Notes: a model not told the origin generated them from the letters alone. 46,645 nucleotides of DNA from Timburyella sp030842085 (GCA_030842085.1 JAUUSE010000010.1:1-46645); one strand, 5' to 3'; positions 17,068 to 24,746 are shown, counted from the first letter of the stretch. Program-made: numbers and translations.

Positions 17068-17355
17068 ATGGCAGTAAAAGGTTCTTATGAGACAGTCATG
17101 GTATTCTCTGTTAAGGGCGGCGAGGAAAAAGCGCAGGAGCTTAAAGAGAAGTTTAAGGCCATGATTGAAGAGCAGGCTGAAGAAGTCAGCATGGATGATT
17201 GGGGTAAGCGCAAGCTTGCATATCCGATTAACTATGAGACAGAAGGTTATTATGTTCTTTTCAATTACAAGAGCAATACCGATTTTCCTGCAGAATTAGA
17301 CCGCGTTCTGAACATAACAGAAGGCGTGCTTCGTTCACTTATAGTAAAGAAATAG
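17068..17355 (+). CDS. rpsF: 30S ribosomal protein S6
   Basis: S6 forms a heterodimer with S18 on the 30S platform. The 95-aa protein matches family length and pattern: YETVMVFS near the start, the WGKRKLAYPINYETEGYYVLFNY core, and a final strand with LRSLIVKK. I chose ATG 17068, placed 8 bases after a perfect AAAGGAGGT; an in-frame GTG at 17059 is part of that site. It is the first gene of rpsF-ssb-rpsR, the standard Firmicutes order. Confidence 0.96.
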   Translation: MAVKGSYETVMVFSVKGGEEKAQELKEKFKAMIEEQAEEVSMDDWGKRKLAYPINYETEGYYVLFNYKSNTDFPAELDRVLNITEGVLRSLIVKK

Positions 17356-17383
17356 TGTAAGAAAAAAGGATGGTGCGAAAAGT

Positions 17384-17830
17384 ATGCTGAATGTAGTTGT
17401 ACTTAACGGCAGATTAACAGCTGATCCTGAGCTGAGATATACACAGAGCAATGTAGCTGTAACAAGCTTTACTCTAGCAGTTGACCGCAGTTTTGCAAGG
17501 CAGGGCACGGAGAGAGTGACTGACTTTATAAATATAGTTGCATGGCGTCAGACGGCGGAATTTGTGGGAAGATATTTTCACAAGGGTCAGCTGGTTGCCG
17601 TACAGGGTTCACTGCAGGTAAGAAGCTACACTGATAAAGACGGTAATAATCGCCGTGTATATGAAGTAGTAGCAGATCAGGTGCATTTTGCAGAGTCTAA
17701 GAGAGACAATTACGGCAGCACAGAACCGTCCTATAGCAATGCGCCGTCGCAGGAAGCTCCGTCGTTTTCCAGCGTTGATGCTGGCGATTTTGAGGAAATA
17801 CAGGGCGCAGACGATGATTTGCCGTTTTAA
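17384..17830 (+). CDS. ssb: Single-stranded DNA-binding protein
   Basis: SSB coats single-stranded DNA during replication and repair. The 148-aa protein has the N-terminal OB fold (MLNVVVLNGRLTADPELRYT, TDFINIVAWRQTAEFVGRYFHKGQLVAVQGSLQ) to about residue 105. A disordered Ser/Glu-rich linker follows, and the acidic tip DDDLPF recruits partner proteins. It lies between rpsF and rpsR and shares their promoter. Confidence 0.97.
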   Translation: MLNVVVLNGRLTADPELRYTQSNVAVTSFTLAVDRSFARQGTERVTDFINIVAWRQTAEFVGRYFHKGQLVAVQGSLQVRSYTDKDGNNRRVYEVVADQVHFAESKRDNYGSTEPSYSNAPSQEAPSFSSVDAGDFEEIQGADDDLPF

Positions 17831-17869
17831 TTAACGAGCGGATTTATTAGAATTTTGGAGGTGTCTTAA

Positions 17870-18115
17870 ATGGCTGAAAGAGACGAAAAGCAAAGTCGCG
17901 GAAGAAAGGGCCGCAAAAAGGTATGTGCTTTTTGCGTGGACAGATGCGAATATATAGATTACAAAGATACTGCAAAGCTTAGAAAGTTTATATCTGAGAG
18001 AGCGAAGATATTGCCGAGAAGAGTAACCGGCACATGCGCTTCGCATCAGCGTGAACTTACGACGGCTATAAAAAGGGCGCGTCATATCGCTTTGCTTCCG
18101 TATGTAAGCGATTAA
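17870..18115 (+). CDS. rpsR: 30S ribosomal protein S18 (zinc-type)
   Basis: S18 binds S6 on the 30S subunit. The 81-aa protein keeps the zinc-binding type of pattern, with VCAFCVDRC (C19, C22, C26) and a later GTCASHQRE, and the usual RAKILPRRVTG and RARHIALLPY. A basic N-terminal extension precedes it. TTGGAGG upstream gives a strong Shine-Dalgarno sequence for ATG 17870. It ends the operon, just before a terminator. Confidence 0.96.
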   Translation: MAERDEKQSRGRKGRKKVCAFCVDRCEYIDYKDTAKLRKFISERAKILPRRVTGTCASHQRELTTAIKRARHIALLPYVSD

Positions 18116-18127
18116 GAGATGTTAATA

Positions 18128-18162
18128 AAAAAGTCGGTGCTTTATAAAGCACCGACTTTTTG
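18128..18162. terminator. Intrinsic terminator after rpsR
   Basis: AAAAAGTCGGTGCTT and AAGCACCGACTTTTT pair perfectly around a TATA loop, with A and T runs on the two sides, so it could work in either direction; rpsR is its natural user. Confidence 0.92.
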
Positions 18163-18303
18163 AATTATTTAAAATTTTAATGTTGTATATTTATTCATTA
18201 GTCTAAGAAAATAAAATTTTCTCTCAAAAAAGTTTTTCTAAAATTTTTCAAGGAATAATATAGACATATAAAGGAAAACTTTTATTAGTTGGGAGGAAAT
18301 TTA

Positions 18304-18984
18304 ATGAATATAAAAATTTCTAAAGCAGCCAAAAAAGCATGGCAGATTATTACAATAATCCTTTTAAATATACTGATAATTGTTTTTATATCTGACGGCA
18401 GCGCATCAGCTCTTTCCAAAATGGGCTCTCGCGGAGATGAAGTATTGCAAATACAGCAGAAGCTTAAGGACATGGGATATTACCAGGGAAATGTTGACGG
18501 CATGTACGGCTACCAGACAATGAATGCTGTAAAAGAATTTCAAAGCGACAATTCGCTTAGTGTTGATGGAATAGCCGGAACGCAGACTTTACAGGCATTA
18601 GGAATAACCGGAGACTCGGGATCAAACATGGGATCGTCAGATTATAACCTATTAGCCAGAGTAATATCGGCAGAGGCGCGCGGGGAGCCATATAACGGAC
18701 AAGTAGCCGTCGGCGCGGTAATAATGAACAGAGTAAAGCACCCGTCTTTTCCAGATACCATATCGTCAGTTATATATCAAAAGGGCGCTTTTGACTGCAT
18801 GTATGACGGTCAAATAAATGAGCCGGTCGCTGAAAGCGCATACCGCGCGGCGCAGGAAGCAATGAACGGAAGCGACCCGTCCGGCGGGGCAATATATTAT
18901 TATAATCCGGCGACCGCGACAAACTCGTGGATTCTTTCAAGAAAAATAATAACTACCATAGGCAATCACGTATTCTGCGAATAA
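18304..18984 (+). CDS. sleB: SleB-like spore cortex-lytic / cell-wall hydrolase
   Basis: The 226-aa protein has an N-terminal hydrophobic signal or anchor (about 12-30). A peptidoglycan-binding domain follows (40-100, with SRGDEVLQIQQKLKDMGYY and VDGIAGTQTLQAL), then a Hydrolase_2 domain (115-226). The latter has LARVISAEARGEPYNGQVAVGAVIMNR-type sequence with catalytic glutamate E124, and YYYNPATA near the end. SleB is a lytic transglycosylase that opens spore cortex during germination; related proteins act in vegetative wall turnover. ATG 18304 follows GGGAGG by 7 bases. It is monocistronic between two terminators. No ypeB partner is adjacent. Confidence 0.88.
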   Translation: MNIKISKAAKKAWQIITIILLNILIIVFISDGSASALSKMGSRGDEVLQIQQKLKDMGYYQGNVDGMYGYQTMNAVKEFQSDNSLSVDGIAGTQTLQALGITGDSGSNMGSSDYNLLARVISAEARGEPYNGQVAVGAVIMNRVKHPSFPDTISSVIYQKGAFDCMYDGQINEPVAESAYRAAQEAMNGSDPSGGAIYYYNPATATNSWILSRKIITTIGNHVFCE

Positions 18985-19053
18985 AGAGCGATTAATTATA
19001 ATAAAAATTAAAAATACTGTATCGACATTATCGTTCAATACACAGGCAAAAGC

Positions 19054-19087
19054 AAAAAAGCACCGCGCTTTACGACGGTGCTTTTTT
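19054..19087. terminator. Shared terminator between sleB and the xre regulator
   Basis: AAAAAAGCACCG pairs with CGGTGCTTTTTT around CGCTTTACGA. It has T runs on both strands and lies between two convergent genes, so it probably ends both transcripts. Confidence 0.88.
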
Positions 19088-19094
19088 ATTGATA

Positions 19095-19466
19095 TTATTT
19101 TTTGCTTTTATCTATACTAGAATTTATAAATTTATTAAGTTTAGCTTGTTCATCGGCAGACAACTGACGGTATTTCATAATAATAGCCTGTTCATCCTCA
19201 CTAAGCAAAGCAAAATTTTCCCTAGATTTATTATAAATAGTCGTATCATCACGAACTGCTTCGCTTTCTTCATGCTCATATCCAAGAAGATTATCTACAG
19301 TAGTATTAAATATTCTAGCAAGTTTTATAAGAGTCTCTATAGGGGGAACAGATTTACCTGTTTCATAATAACTGTAAGTAGATCTATCAATATTTAGAAC
19401 TTCCGCAAGCTGTTTTTGAGTAAGCTCCATCTTTTCTCTGTATTTTCTTAAGGTTAAAGGTAACAT
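19095..19466 (-). CDS. XRE-family transcriptional regulator
   Basis: This 123-aa protein has an N-terminal helix-turn-helix (residues 5-60, with LTQKQLAEVLNIDRSTYSYYETGKSVPPIETLIKLAR-type sequence) followed by DNLLGYE. Its C-terminal part has two related segments, LLSEDEQAIIMKYRQ and LSADEQAKLNKFI. The regulated genes are unknown; an inverted repeat near its own promoter suggests autoregulation. AAGGAG 7 bases before ATG sets the start. It is single-gene, converging with sleB. Confidence 0.88.
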   Translation of the reverse strand: MLPLTLRKYREKMELTQKQLAEVLNIDRSTYSYYETGKSVPPIETLIKLARIFNTTVDNLLGYEHEESEAVRDDTTIYNKSRENFALLSEDEQAIIMKYRQLSADEQAKLNKFINSSIDKSKK

Positions 19467-19491
19467 TATAATCTCCTTAAAAATATATTCT

Positions 19492-19520
19492 TTTATAGAT
19501 TATATAATAAAAATTTGTAA
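19492..19520 (-). promoter_or_regulatory. Probable promoter of the xre gene
   Basis: On the minus strand TTACAA, 17 bases, then TATAAA fits a sigma-A promoter about 25 bases upstream of the start. A TATAAT overlaps the spacer as an alternative -10. Confidence 0.5.
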
Positions 19521-19532
19521 TATACTATGAAA

Positions 19533-19549
19533 TGTGAGGGGATTTCACA
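19533..19549. promoter_or_regulatory. Candidate operator of the XRE regulator
   Basis: TGTGA-7 bases-TCACA is an inverted repeat just upstream of the predicted -35 of the xre gene, in the usual place for a dimeric HTH protein controlling its own promoter. The match is short, so chance is possible. Confidence 0.3.
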
Positions 19550-19976
19550 GTAAAAATATGGGAATTTCTTATTTAACTTAAAATTCAAGCAAAAAGATGT
19601 AGATTTTTGTTGATTTTTACATTAATTTATAAAAAATAGTTATATGTTGTTAATATAAGATATAATAAGACTACAAAATAAAATCGACAATAAAAGAGTA
19701 AAAAATACAAATTTAAGGAATCGAAAAGGGTTGATGATACTCAAAATTCTGCATTTTCAGACATTTTATTGTAAAACAGTGTTCTTCAGCTACCGAATAG
19801 CAAATAGGTGAAATATTGATTTATAATCACCATTCGGCAAAAGAATAAAACTAAGCTTTTATAAAAGATTTTGAAGTATATAGTTCTTGAAGTTTAAATG
19901 TGAAATTGCTATAATCATATTATATAAAAGTATAAAAGAGAATTTGAGTGAAAATTGTCATAATACGGAGGTCCGC
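19550..19976. other. AT-rich spacer upstream of the DivIVA-like gene
   Basis: I see no gene, RNA motif or clear repeat. The stretch is very AT-rich. An in-frame upstream ATG at 19887 for the next gene has no Shine-Dalgarno sequence and is rejected. Confidence 0.5.
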
Positions 19977-20531
19977 ATGATAAAACCAAAAAAATTTAAA
20001 AAGTCTATATTCGGCGGATTTAACAGGCGAGAGGTAATAAACTATATAAATGAACTTGATGAAGCTATAACGGCTCTTGAGGCAGAAAACGGCGGACTCA
20101 GAAACGATAACGCGGTTTTAAAAGCTAAGGTCGAAGACACTCTGCAGCAGCTTAACGATATAAAACAGTTCTCAAGCGAGACAGATATGTCTAATAGCAG
20201 TCAGGTTATATCAGCAAATGATGAAATTAGCAATACTCACGGATTTGAAGTACGAGAGGATATATTAAGCGATTTAATGGATGAAGATAATTCGCGCTAT
20301 GAAACGAAAGATGTACATGATTTGAGCCTCGATATAGGCAATATTCTTTTAGCCGCAAGAGAATGTGCGGATGATATAATAAAAGAAGCCGAAGATAAAT
20401 CTAAAGAGATGAAGATAAGCGCGCTTAAAAGCTCTGAGGACCTTATACAAACGCTTAATAAGACGCAGATTTATATTAAGTCGCTGAGTGATGACATAAA
20501 TGAGGCTATAGGCAAATTTGAAGCGGAATAA
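19977..20531 (+). CDS. DivIVA-domain protein
   Basis: The 184-aa protein starts with a DivIVA-like membrane-binding segment (KSIFGGFNRREVINYINELD, residues 9-28). A coiled coil follows (ITALEAENGGLRNDNAVLKAKVED), then an acidic middle and a second helical stretch with AARECADDIIKEAEDKSKEMK. DivIVA-family proteins bind curved membrane and recruit partners at poles or septa; this short member could act in division or spore formation. CGGAGG lies 6 bases before ATG 19977. The fumarase beta-subunit gene follows closely and may be co-transcribed, although no functional link is obvious. Confidence 0.8.
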   Translation: MIKPKKFKKSIFGGFNRREVINYINELDEAITALEAENGGLRNDNAVLKAKVEDTLQQLNDIKQFSSETDMSNSSQVISANDEISNTHGFEVREDILSDLMDEDNSRYETKDVHDLSLDIGNILLAARECADDIIKEAEDKSKEMKISALKSSEDLIQTLNKTQIYIKSLSDDINEAIGKFEAE

Positions 20532-20551
20532 AACAGCAGATGGGTGAGAAC

Positions 20552-21079
20552 ATGGCGGATATAATAATCAGAGCAGAGGGGCTTAGCAGCCGTGCCAGTG
20601 AGCTTAAAGCAGGTGACAGCATAAGGCTTACCGGCACGGTTTATACATCAAGGGATGCGGCGCATAAGCGCATTAAGGCGCTAATAGAAAGCGGAGGAAA
20701 GCTTCCGTTTGAACTTAAAGGCGCAGTGATATACTATGCGGGACCTACACAGGCAAAGCCCGGCATGGTAATTGGAAGCTGCGGCCCTACAACATCCGGC
20801 AGAATGGACCCATATGCACCGCTGCTTATGGATAATGGGCTTATAGGGATGATAGGCAAGGGCGACCGCTCGCCGGCAGTTTATGAAGCGATAAAACGTA
20901 ATAAAGGAGTATACCTCTGCGCAATAGGCGGTGCCGGTGCATTATATGCCGGGGCGGTAGAGAGCTGCGAGGTAATAGCATTTGAAGATTTGGGTTGTGA
21001 ATCTGTTAAAAGATTGTTTGTAAGGGACTTTCCGTTGATAGTGGGAATAGATTCAGAGGGTGGCTCAATATTTAAATAA
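20552..21079 (+). CDS. Orphan fumarate hydratase (class I) beta subunit / TtdB-like
   Basis: The protein (175 aa) is the C-terminal Fe-S hydro-lyase domain of class I fumarase or tartrate dehydratase. Visible motifs are TSRDAAHKR (32-40), AGPT (63-66), GSCGPTTSGRMDPY (75-88) and GKG (102-104). The beta subunit carries substrate-binding residues, while the alpha subunit holds the 4Fe-4S cysteines. No alpha-subunit gene is adjacent or anywhere in the window, so the partner must lie elsewhere or be absent. ATG 20552 is preceded by GGGTGAG; another in-frame ATG at 20540 is possible and would add four residues. It is 21 bases after the DivIVA-like gene. Confidence 0.9.
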   Translation: MADIIIRAEGLSSRASELKAGDSIRLTGTVYTSRDAAHKRIKALIESGGKLPFELKGAVIYYAGPTQAKPGMVIGSCGPTTSGRMDPYAPLLMDNGLIGMIGKGDRSPAVYEAIKRNKGVYLCAIGGAGALYAGAVESCEVIAFEDLGCESVKRLFVRDFPLIVGIDSEGGSIFK

Positions 21080-21095
21080 TTATTTATAGCTTGTA

Positions 21096-21124
21096 TTGTA
21101 TATATCAGCGTGTGCTGTTATAAT
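21096..21124 (+). promoter_or_regulatory. Sigma-A promoter of nagB
   Basis: TTGTAT, 17 bases, TATAAT. The leader to nagB is about 90 nt and includes a small interrupted hairpin (GGC..GGAT/ATCC..GCC) at about 21142-21164. I do not recognise a glmS-type or other named RNA. Confidence 0.7.
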
Positions 21125-21221
21125 AGCTTTGTACATAAAAAGGCGTGGGATTTTATATCCGAGCCGTAATAAAATATATTATTATGTATAAGCATAATAT
21201 TAATTTTAGGAGTGATACATC

Positions 21222-21947
21222 ATGGTAGTAAAGGTTTACAAAACAGCGGAGGAAATAGGAAAGGCGGCTGCGGCAATGTACGCGGCACAGGTGATAAAAA
21301 AGCCTGACAGCGTGCTTGGCTTTGCCACCGGCTCAACACCTATTCCCACATATAAAAGCATTATAGAGCTTTATAATGAGGGCGTAATTGATTTTAGTCA
21401 GGTTACGACATTTAATCTTGACGAATATTCCGGCCTTGACGGCACACATGACCAGAGCTACAGATACTTTATGATGCAGAATCTTTTCAATCATATAAAT
21501 GTGAGAAAAGACGCAATAAATATTATAAACGGCAACTCCGGCGACGATGAGAAAGCCTGCAAGGAATATGAAGAGCGCATAAATAGGGCTGGCGGCATTG
21601 ATTTACAGATTTTAGGTATTGGCAACAACGGCCACATAGCCTTTAACGAGCCGGCGGACTATTTCCCGAATGAGACGCATACAGTAAAATTGACAGAAAG
21701 CACAATAGAAGCAAACAAGCGCTTCTTCAACAGCGCAGATGAAGTGCCAAAATATGCGCTTACAATGGGCATAGGCTCTATTATGAGGGCAAGGTCAATT
21801 ATTCTTATAGCAACAGGTTCGGCCAAGGCACAGGCTATTTATGACAGCGTAAAGGGAAATATTACTCCAAACTGCCCGGCGTCTGTACTGCAGCTTCACA
21901 ATGACGTAACATTCTTGGTAGATGAAGCAGCGGCCGCAAAGCTGTAG
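21222..21947 (+). CDS. nagB: Glucosamine-6-phosphate deaminase
   Basis: NagB converts glucosamine 6-phosphate to fructose 6-phosphate and ammonia, feeding amino sugars into glycolysis. The 241-aa protein has the phosphate-binding LGFATGSTPIPTY (32-44), catalytic D67 in FNLDEYSGL, and GIGNNGHIAFNEP (133-144) with N136, H138 and E143. N136 stands where E. coli has D141, as in other short Firmicutes enzymes. TTAGGAG before ATG 21222 is a good site. A carbohydrate-active enzyme gene follows 52 bp downstream; nagA is not in the window. Confidence 0.96.
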   Translation: MVVKVYKTAEEIGKAAAAMYAAQVIKKPDSVLGFATGSTPIPTYKSIIELYNEGVIDFSQVTTFNLDEYSGLDGTHDQSYRYFMMQNLFNHINVRKDAINIINGNSGDDEKACKEYEERINRAGGIDLQILGIGNNGHIAFNEPADYFPNETHTVKLTESTIEANKRFFNSADEVPKYALTMGIGSIMRARSIILIATGSAKAQAIYDSVKGNITPNCPASVLQLHNDVTFLVDEAAAAKL

Positions 21948-21999
21948 GAATTGGATGAGGAAAAATATAAAAGAAATACGTGAAAGGATGTAACCCAAA

Positions 22000-23226
22000 A
22001 TGCAGCATACACTATACGGAGACGGAGTGCATGACGATACCGCTGCCATACAGGAAATGATAGATGCAAGTCATAACGAATTGACGCTTGAAGCGCCAAA
22101 GGTGTGTTATCTTATTTCCAAGGCGCTGGAGCTGCCATCGAATTTCAGGCTGGTACTGCCGCGCTTTGCTGAGATTAAGCTTGCCGATAATTCTAACTGC
22201 CTGATGCTTAGGAATAAGGCATATAATAAATCCGGCAAAATGATAGAGACCTGCTTTCCGGACCATACCGGCGGCATGCATGTTCATAACAACGACGAGT
22301 TCGACATGAATGAAAATATCGAGGTAATGGGCGGAATATGGAATTACAACAACATGGGGCAGAGAAAGAACCCCATCCACTATGACCACGATGATTTGCC
22401 GTATTATACAGGCACAGCGTTTTTCTTTTTCGGCGTGCGCAATCTGCGGGTGTCAAATCTGACTATAAAAGACCCCGTCACATATGCCGCAACTTTTGAC
22501 ACTATATCCTATTTCACTTTTGAGAATATCACATTTGATTTCAATTACGGTAATCCTCGCCCGGCAAATATGGACGGCATACATCTTAACGGCAACTGCC
22601 ACTATGGCGTATTCCGCAATCTTAAGGGCACATGCTACGACGACCTTATTGCGCTTAATGCCGACGAGGGCTCCGATGGTCCTATAACGAATATAGAGAT
22701 TGACGGCCTCTTTGCAGAGGACTGCCACAGCGCCGTAAGAATGCTTACTGTAAAGCATCCGCTGGAAAACGTGCATATAAGCAATGTCTACGGCACATAT
22801 TATCAGTATTGCATAGCACTGTCTAAGTGCTATGCGGGTGACGCATTAGGACATTATGACGGTATATCGATTGACCACATTTATGCGTCAAAAGCCGATA
22901 GAAAAACAATTTACGGCAAAGACGGCAGCTATGTATATGCGATTATATGGGTGGAGCCGTATATAAACGTTAAGAGCCTGAGCATAAAAGAGCTTTACCG
23001 CAAGGAAAATAATACCCCTGTTGAGACAATATATATAGGCGACGATGCAAACGTTGATTTGCTTACGGTTGACAGGATTTCATTTGAAAATCATACCGGC
23101 ACGCCTACACCTCTTATTCTCAATAAGGGCAAAATAAAGAAATTTGTGCTTGGCCTGACAGACACTCGCGGCGACGAGGTGCTTGACAATAGAGGCACAA
23201 TAGATAATCAGATTAATATGCAATAA
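22000..23226 (+). CDS. Right-handed beta-helix enzyme, GH28/pectate-lyase-superfamily-like
   Basis: The 408-aa protein opens with GDGVHDDTAAIQ (residues 7-18), typical of the pectate-lyase superfamily N-terminal strand. Successive beta-helix rungs follow (LRVSNLTIKDPV, FTFENITFDF, VHISNVYGTY, ISIDHIYAS). N190-M-D192 and D214-D215 occupy places like the NTD and DD catalytic motifs of glycoside hydrolase family 28, but I do not see a clear GHG or RIK motif. No signal peptide is present, so it would act in the cytoplasm, perhaps on imported oligosaccharides. GAAAGGATG gives a moderate Shine-Dalgarno sequence. It follows nagB and ends at a terminator, suggesting a two-gene sugar-use unit. The substrate is unknown. 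Confidence 0.75.
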   Translation: MQHTLYGDGVHDDTAAIQEMIDASHNELTLEAPKVCYLISKALELPSNFRLVLPRFAEIKLADNSNCLMLRNKAYNKSGKMIETCFPDHTGGMHVHNNDEFDMNENIEVMGGIWNYNNMGQRKNPIHYDHDDLPYYTGTAFFFFGVRNLRVSNLTIKDPVTYAATFDTISYFTFENITFDFNYGNPRPANMDGIHLNGNCHYGVFRNLKGTCYDDLIALNADEGSDGPITNIEIDGLFAEDCHSAVRMLTVKHPLENVHISNVYGTYYQYCIALSKCYAGDALGHYDGISIDHIYASKADRKTIYGKDGSYVYAIIWVEPYINVKSLSIKELYRKENNTPVETIYIGDDANVDLLTVDRISFENHTGTPTPLILNKGKIKKFVLGLTDTRGDEVLDNRGTIDNQINMQ

Positions 23227-23242
23227 ATAAAAGCGAAAGCGC

Positions 23243-23272
23243 AAAAAGCCTCCGATGTTTCGGAGGCTTTTT
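23243..23272. terminator. Bidirectional terminator
   Basis: AAAAAGCCTCCGA pairs with TCGGAGGCTTTTT around a TGTT loop, with T runs on both strands. It ends the nagB/beta-helix unit on the plus strand and could end the minus-strand membrane-protein/microprotein transcript. Confidence 0.92.
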
Positions 23273-23424
23273 CTTGTATAATTGCAACTATATAAAAATA
23301 GAAAATATGAATATTGCTTATCATATTACGCCAGTAGTCATAGAATAATCGGATGATTTTCAATAAGCAATCTGTGTATCAATCTTTCATAAGAGTTATG
23401 CAGCTGAGTTTAAGAGAGAGCACT

Positions 23425-23520
23425 TTACTGAAGATAAGTATCCGCCGAAGCACTTATCGGTATAACCTGCATCAGCATTATGAAAGCTATAAGCAGTGAA
23501 ACTATTTTTCCCCTTTTCAT
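23425..23520 (-). CDS. 31-aa signal-peptide-like microprotein
   Basis: This short ORF encodes a basic start MKRGK, a hydrophobic core (IVSLLIAFIMLMQVIPI) and a textbook signal-peptidase site ASA followed by only DTYLQ before TAA. Its ATG overlaps the stop of the preceding membrane-protein gene as ATGA. A Shine-Dalgarno-like AGAGGG lies 7 bases upstream inside that gene's last codons, so translation is probably coupled. If cleaved, it would release a pentapeptide, in the manner of short export-derived signalling peptides; that role is inference. The alternatives are a small membrane peptide or the remnant of a lost secreted protein. It is too short for standard ORF cut-offs. Confidence 0.55.
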   Translation of the reverse strand: MKRGKIVSLLIAFIMLMQVIPISASADTYLQ

Positions 23521-23969
23521 TTTACATCCCTCTTTCTCCTGTTTTTGATTGCTTTAACTATTAAGTATACTATCTCTGAAATCAGGGCAAGAAAAAAAGC
23601 TGCAACTGTTGCTATAATATAAATTTTAAGGATTGTTTGAAATGGCTCAGACCCAGCTGTAAACAAGAATGTAGAATTGATAAATAATATAAATAAAAGG
23701 AAGCCAAAAGCGAATAAGAACATAAACAAACCTATTATCAAAAACACCTTTGCAAACATAGGCTTGACAGGTCTTGTAACCAGAGCCATAAGAAACGCTG
23801 CCGACATTATGCAAAACAATATATACATGATATAACATGCTATTCTATAAGTAATCATACCACCCGGAATAAAACTTGAGCCAAACATCATAGCAGTGGG
23901 TAAAGCGACCACAATTGGCAGCAAGCAAAGTCCGGTTCTCAGAGATATTTTGGATATTTTCTCTTTCAT
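23517..23969 (-). CDS. Hypothetical four-helix membrane protein
   Basis: I do not recognise this 150-aa protein. It has four hydrophobic segments: LCLLPIVVALPTAMMFG, MITYRIACYIMYILFCIMSAAF, VFLIIGLFMFLFAFGFLLFILF and IYIIATVAAFFLALISEIVYLIV. The termini are basic (MKEKISKISLR and KNRRKRDVK), which suggests both face the cytoplasm. I chose ATG 23969 because GGGGGCG precedes it; an in-frame ATG at 23984 has no site. Its stop overlaps the start of the 31-aa signal-peptide ORF. It is the first gene of that unit, upstream of a very AT-rich spacer, and the two may form a transport, immunity or sensing pair. Confidence 0.65.
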   Translation of the reverse strand: MKEKISKISLRTGLCLLPIVVALPTAMMFGSSFIPGGMITYRIACYIMYILFCIMSAAFLMALVTRPVKPMFAKVFLIIGLFMFLFAFGFLLFILFINSTFLFTAGSEPFQTILKIYIIATVAAFFLALISEIVYLIVKAIKNRRKRDVK

Positions 23970-24095
23970 TTTATTCGCCCCCATTTCTATAAATTTCTTA
24001 AAATATATAACAATTATATCATAATTATAATAAATATAACATTAAAATTTAAAATAATTTAGTTATATTTCTTGAAATCTTAATAAATGATTTAG

Positions 24096-24132
24096 AATTA
24101 AAAAGAGAGCAGATAAATTATCTGCTCTCTTT
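24096..24132 (-). terminator. Terminator of the A/V-ATPase operon, overlapping the end of subunit D
   Basis: On the minus strand AAAGAGAGCAGATAA pairs with TTATCTGCTCTCTTT around a single-base gap, followed by TTTTT. The 5' arm contains the last codons (Lys-Glu-Ser-Arg) and the TAA stop of the subunit D gene, so coding and terminator sequence are shared. Confidence 0.85.
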
Positions 24133-24723
24133 AATAACCTTAAGACGTGAAAACTCTTCGCGTTCTTTTTCCTCAAGTGATTCATTAATAAACTTGACGT
24201 CGTGCTCTAATTTAGGAATAGTAATATTTTTAAGGGAGTTGGCCCTTTTCTGAGTTTTTTTAATAGCGCTTGCCAGCCTATATACGCTGTTTTCAATTTC
24301 GGCAAGCTTTACAGTAAGCTTTTTAACCTTGTCGAATTTAACATACGCCTCATCAAGAGATGCGCGGGTATTGATTATGCCGTAATAATTCTTTTCCGGC
24401 GACTCGGTATATTCTACTGACGGAATTTCAATTCCCATTACCGAGTGATATTTTATATTTACGCCATTATCTATCGGCACAGACAGTGCTGCTTCATCGT
24501 TTATACCAAGTGTTATATTAGCGCGCTGCAACGCCTTGTACGCCTCACTGTAGGTGGTGTCTATCAGCTGCTGAATTTCATTGGCAACATCAATCAAAGA
24601 CATAGCCTCACGTATGAGGATGTTTCTTTTGCGGTCCATCAGCTCATAACCGACCTTTGCAAGACTCAAAGATTTTTTTGTATTAATAAGCGCGCTTTTG
24701 GTAGGAGTAACCTGTCCCGCCAT
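24118..24723 (-). CDS. ntpD: A/V-type ATPase subunit D
   Basis: Subunit D forms the central rotor shaft that links the A3B3 catalytic head to the membrane ring. The 201-aa protein begins VTPTKSALINTKKSLSLAKVGYELMDRKRNILIRE, the family signature, and ends in a long helix (NSVYRLASAIKKTQKRANSLKNI), the second half of the antiparallel coiled coil. GGAGGCGAC before ATG gives the start. It is the last gene of the operon, 23 bases after subunit B, and its stop codon lies in the terminator stem. Confidence 0.96.
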   Translation of the reverse strand: MAGQVTPTKSALINTKKSLSLAKVGYELMDRKRNILIREAMSLIDVANEIQQLIDTTYSEAYKALQRANITLGINDEAALSVPIDNGVNIKYHSVMGIEIPSVEYTESPEKNYYGIINTRASLDEAYVKFDKVKKLTVKLAEIENSVYRLASAIKKTQKRANSLKNITIPKLEHDVKFINESLEEKEREEFSRLKVIKESR

Positions 24724-24746
24724 AATGTCGCCTCCTTCGTTTCAAA

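Noticed and set aside
18166..18303. Sporulation sigma-G/F promoter before sleB, and similarly before the SASP gene at 33777
   Set aside because: CATATAA-like and GTATA-like pieces occur but not together at the right spacing; AT-rich sequence makes chance matches likely.
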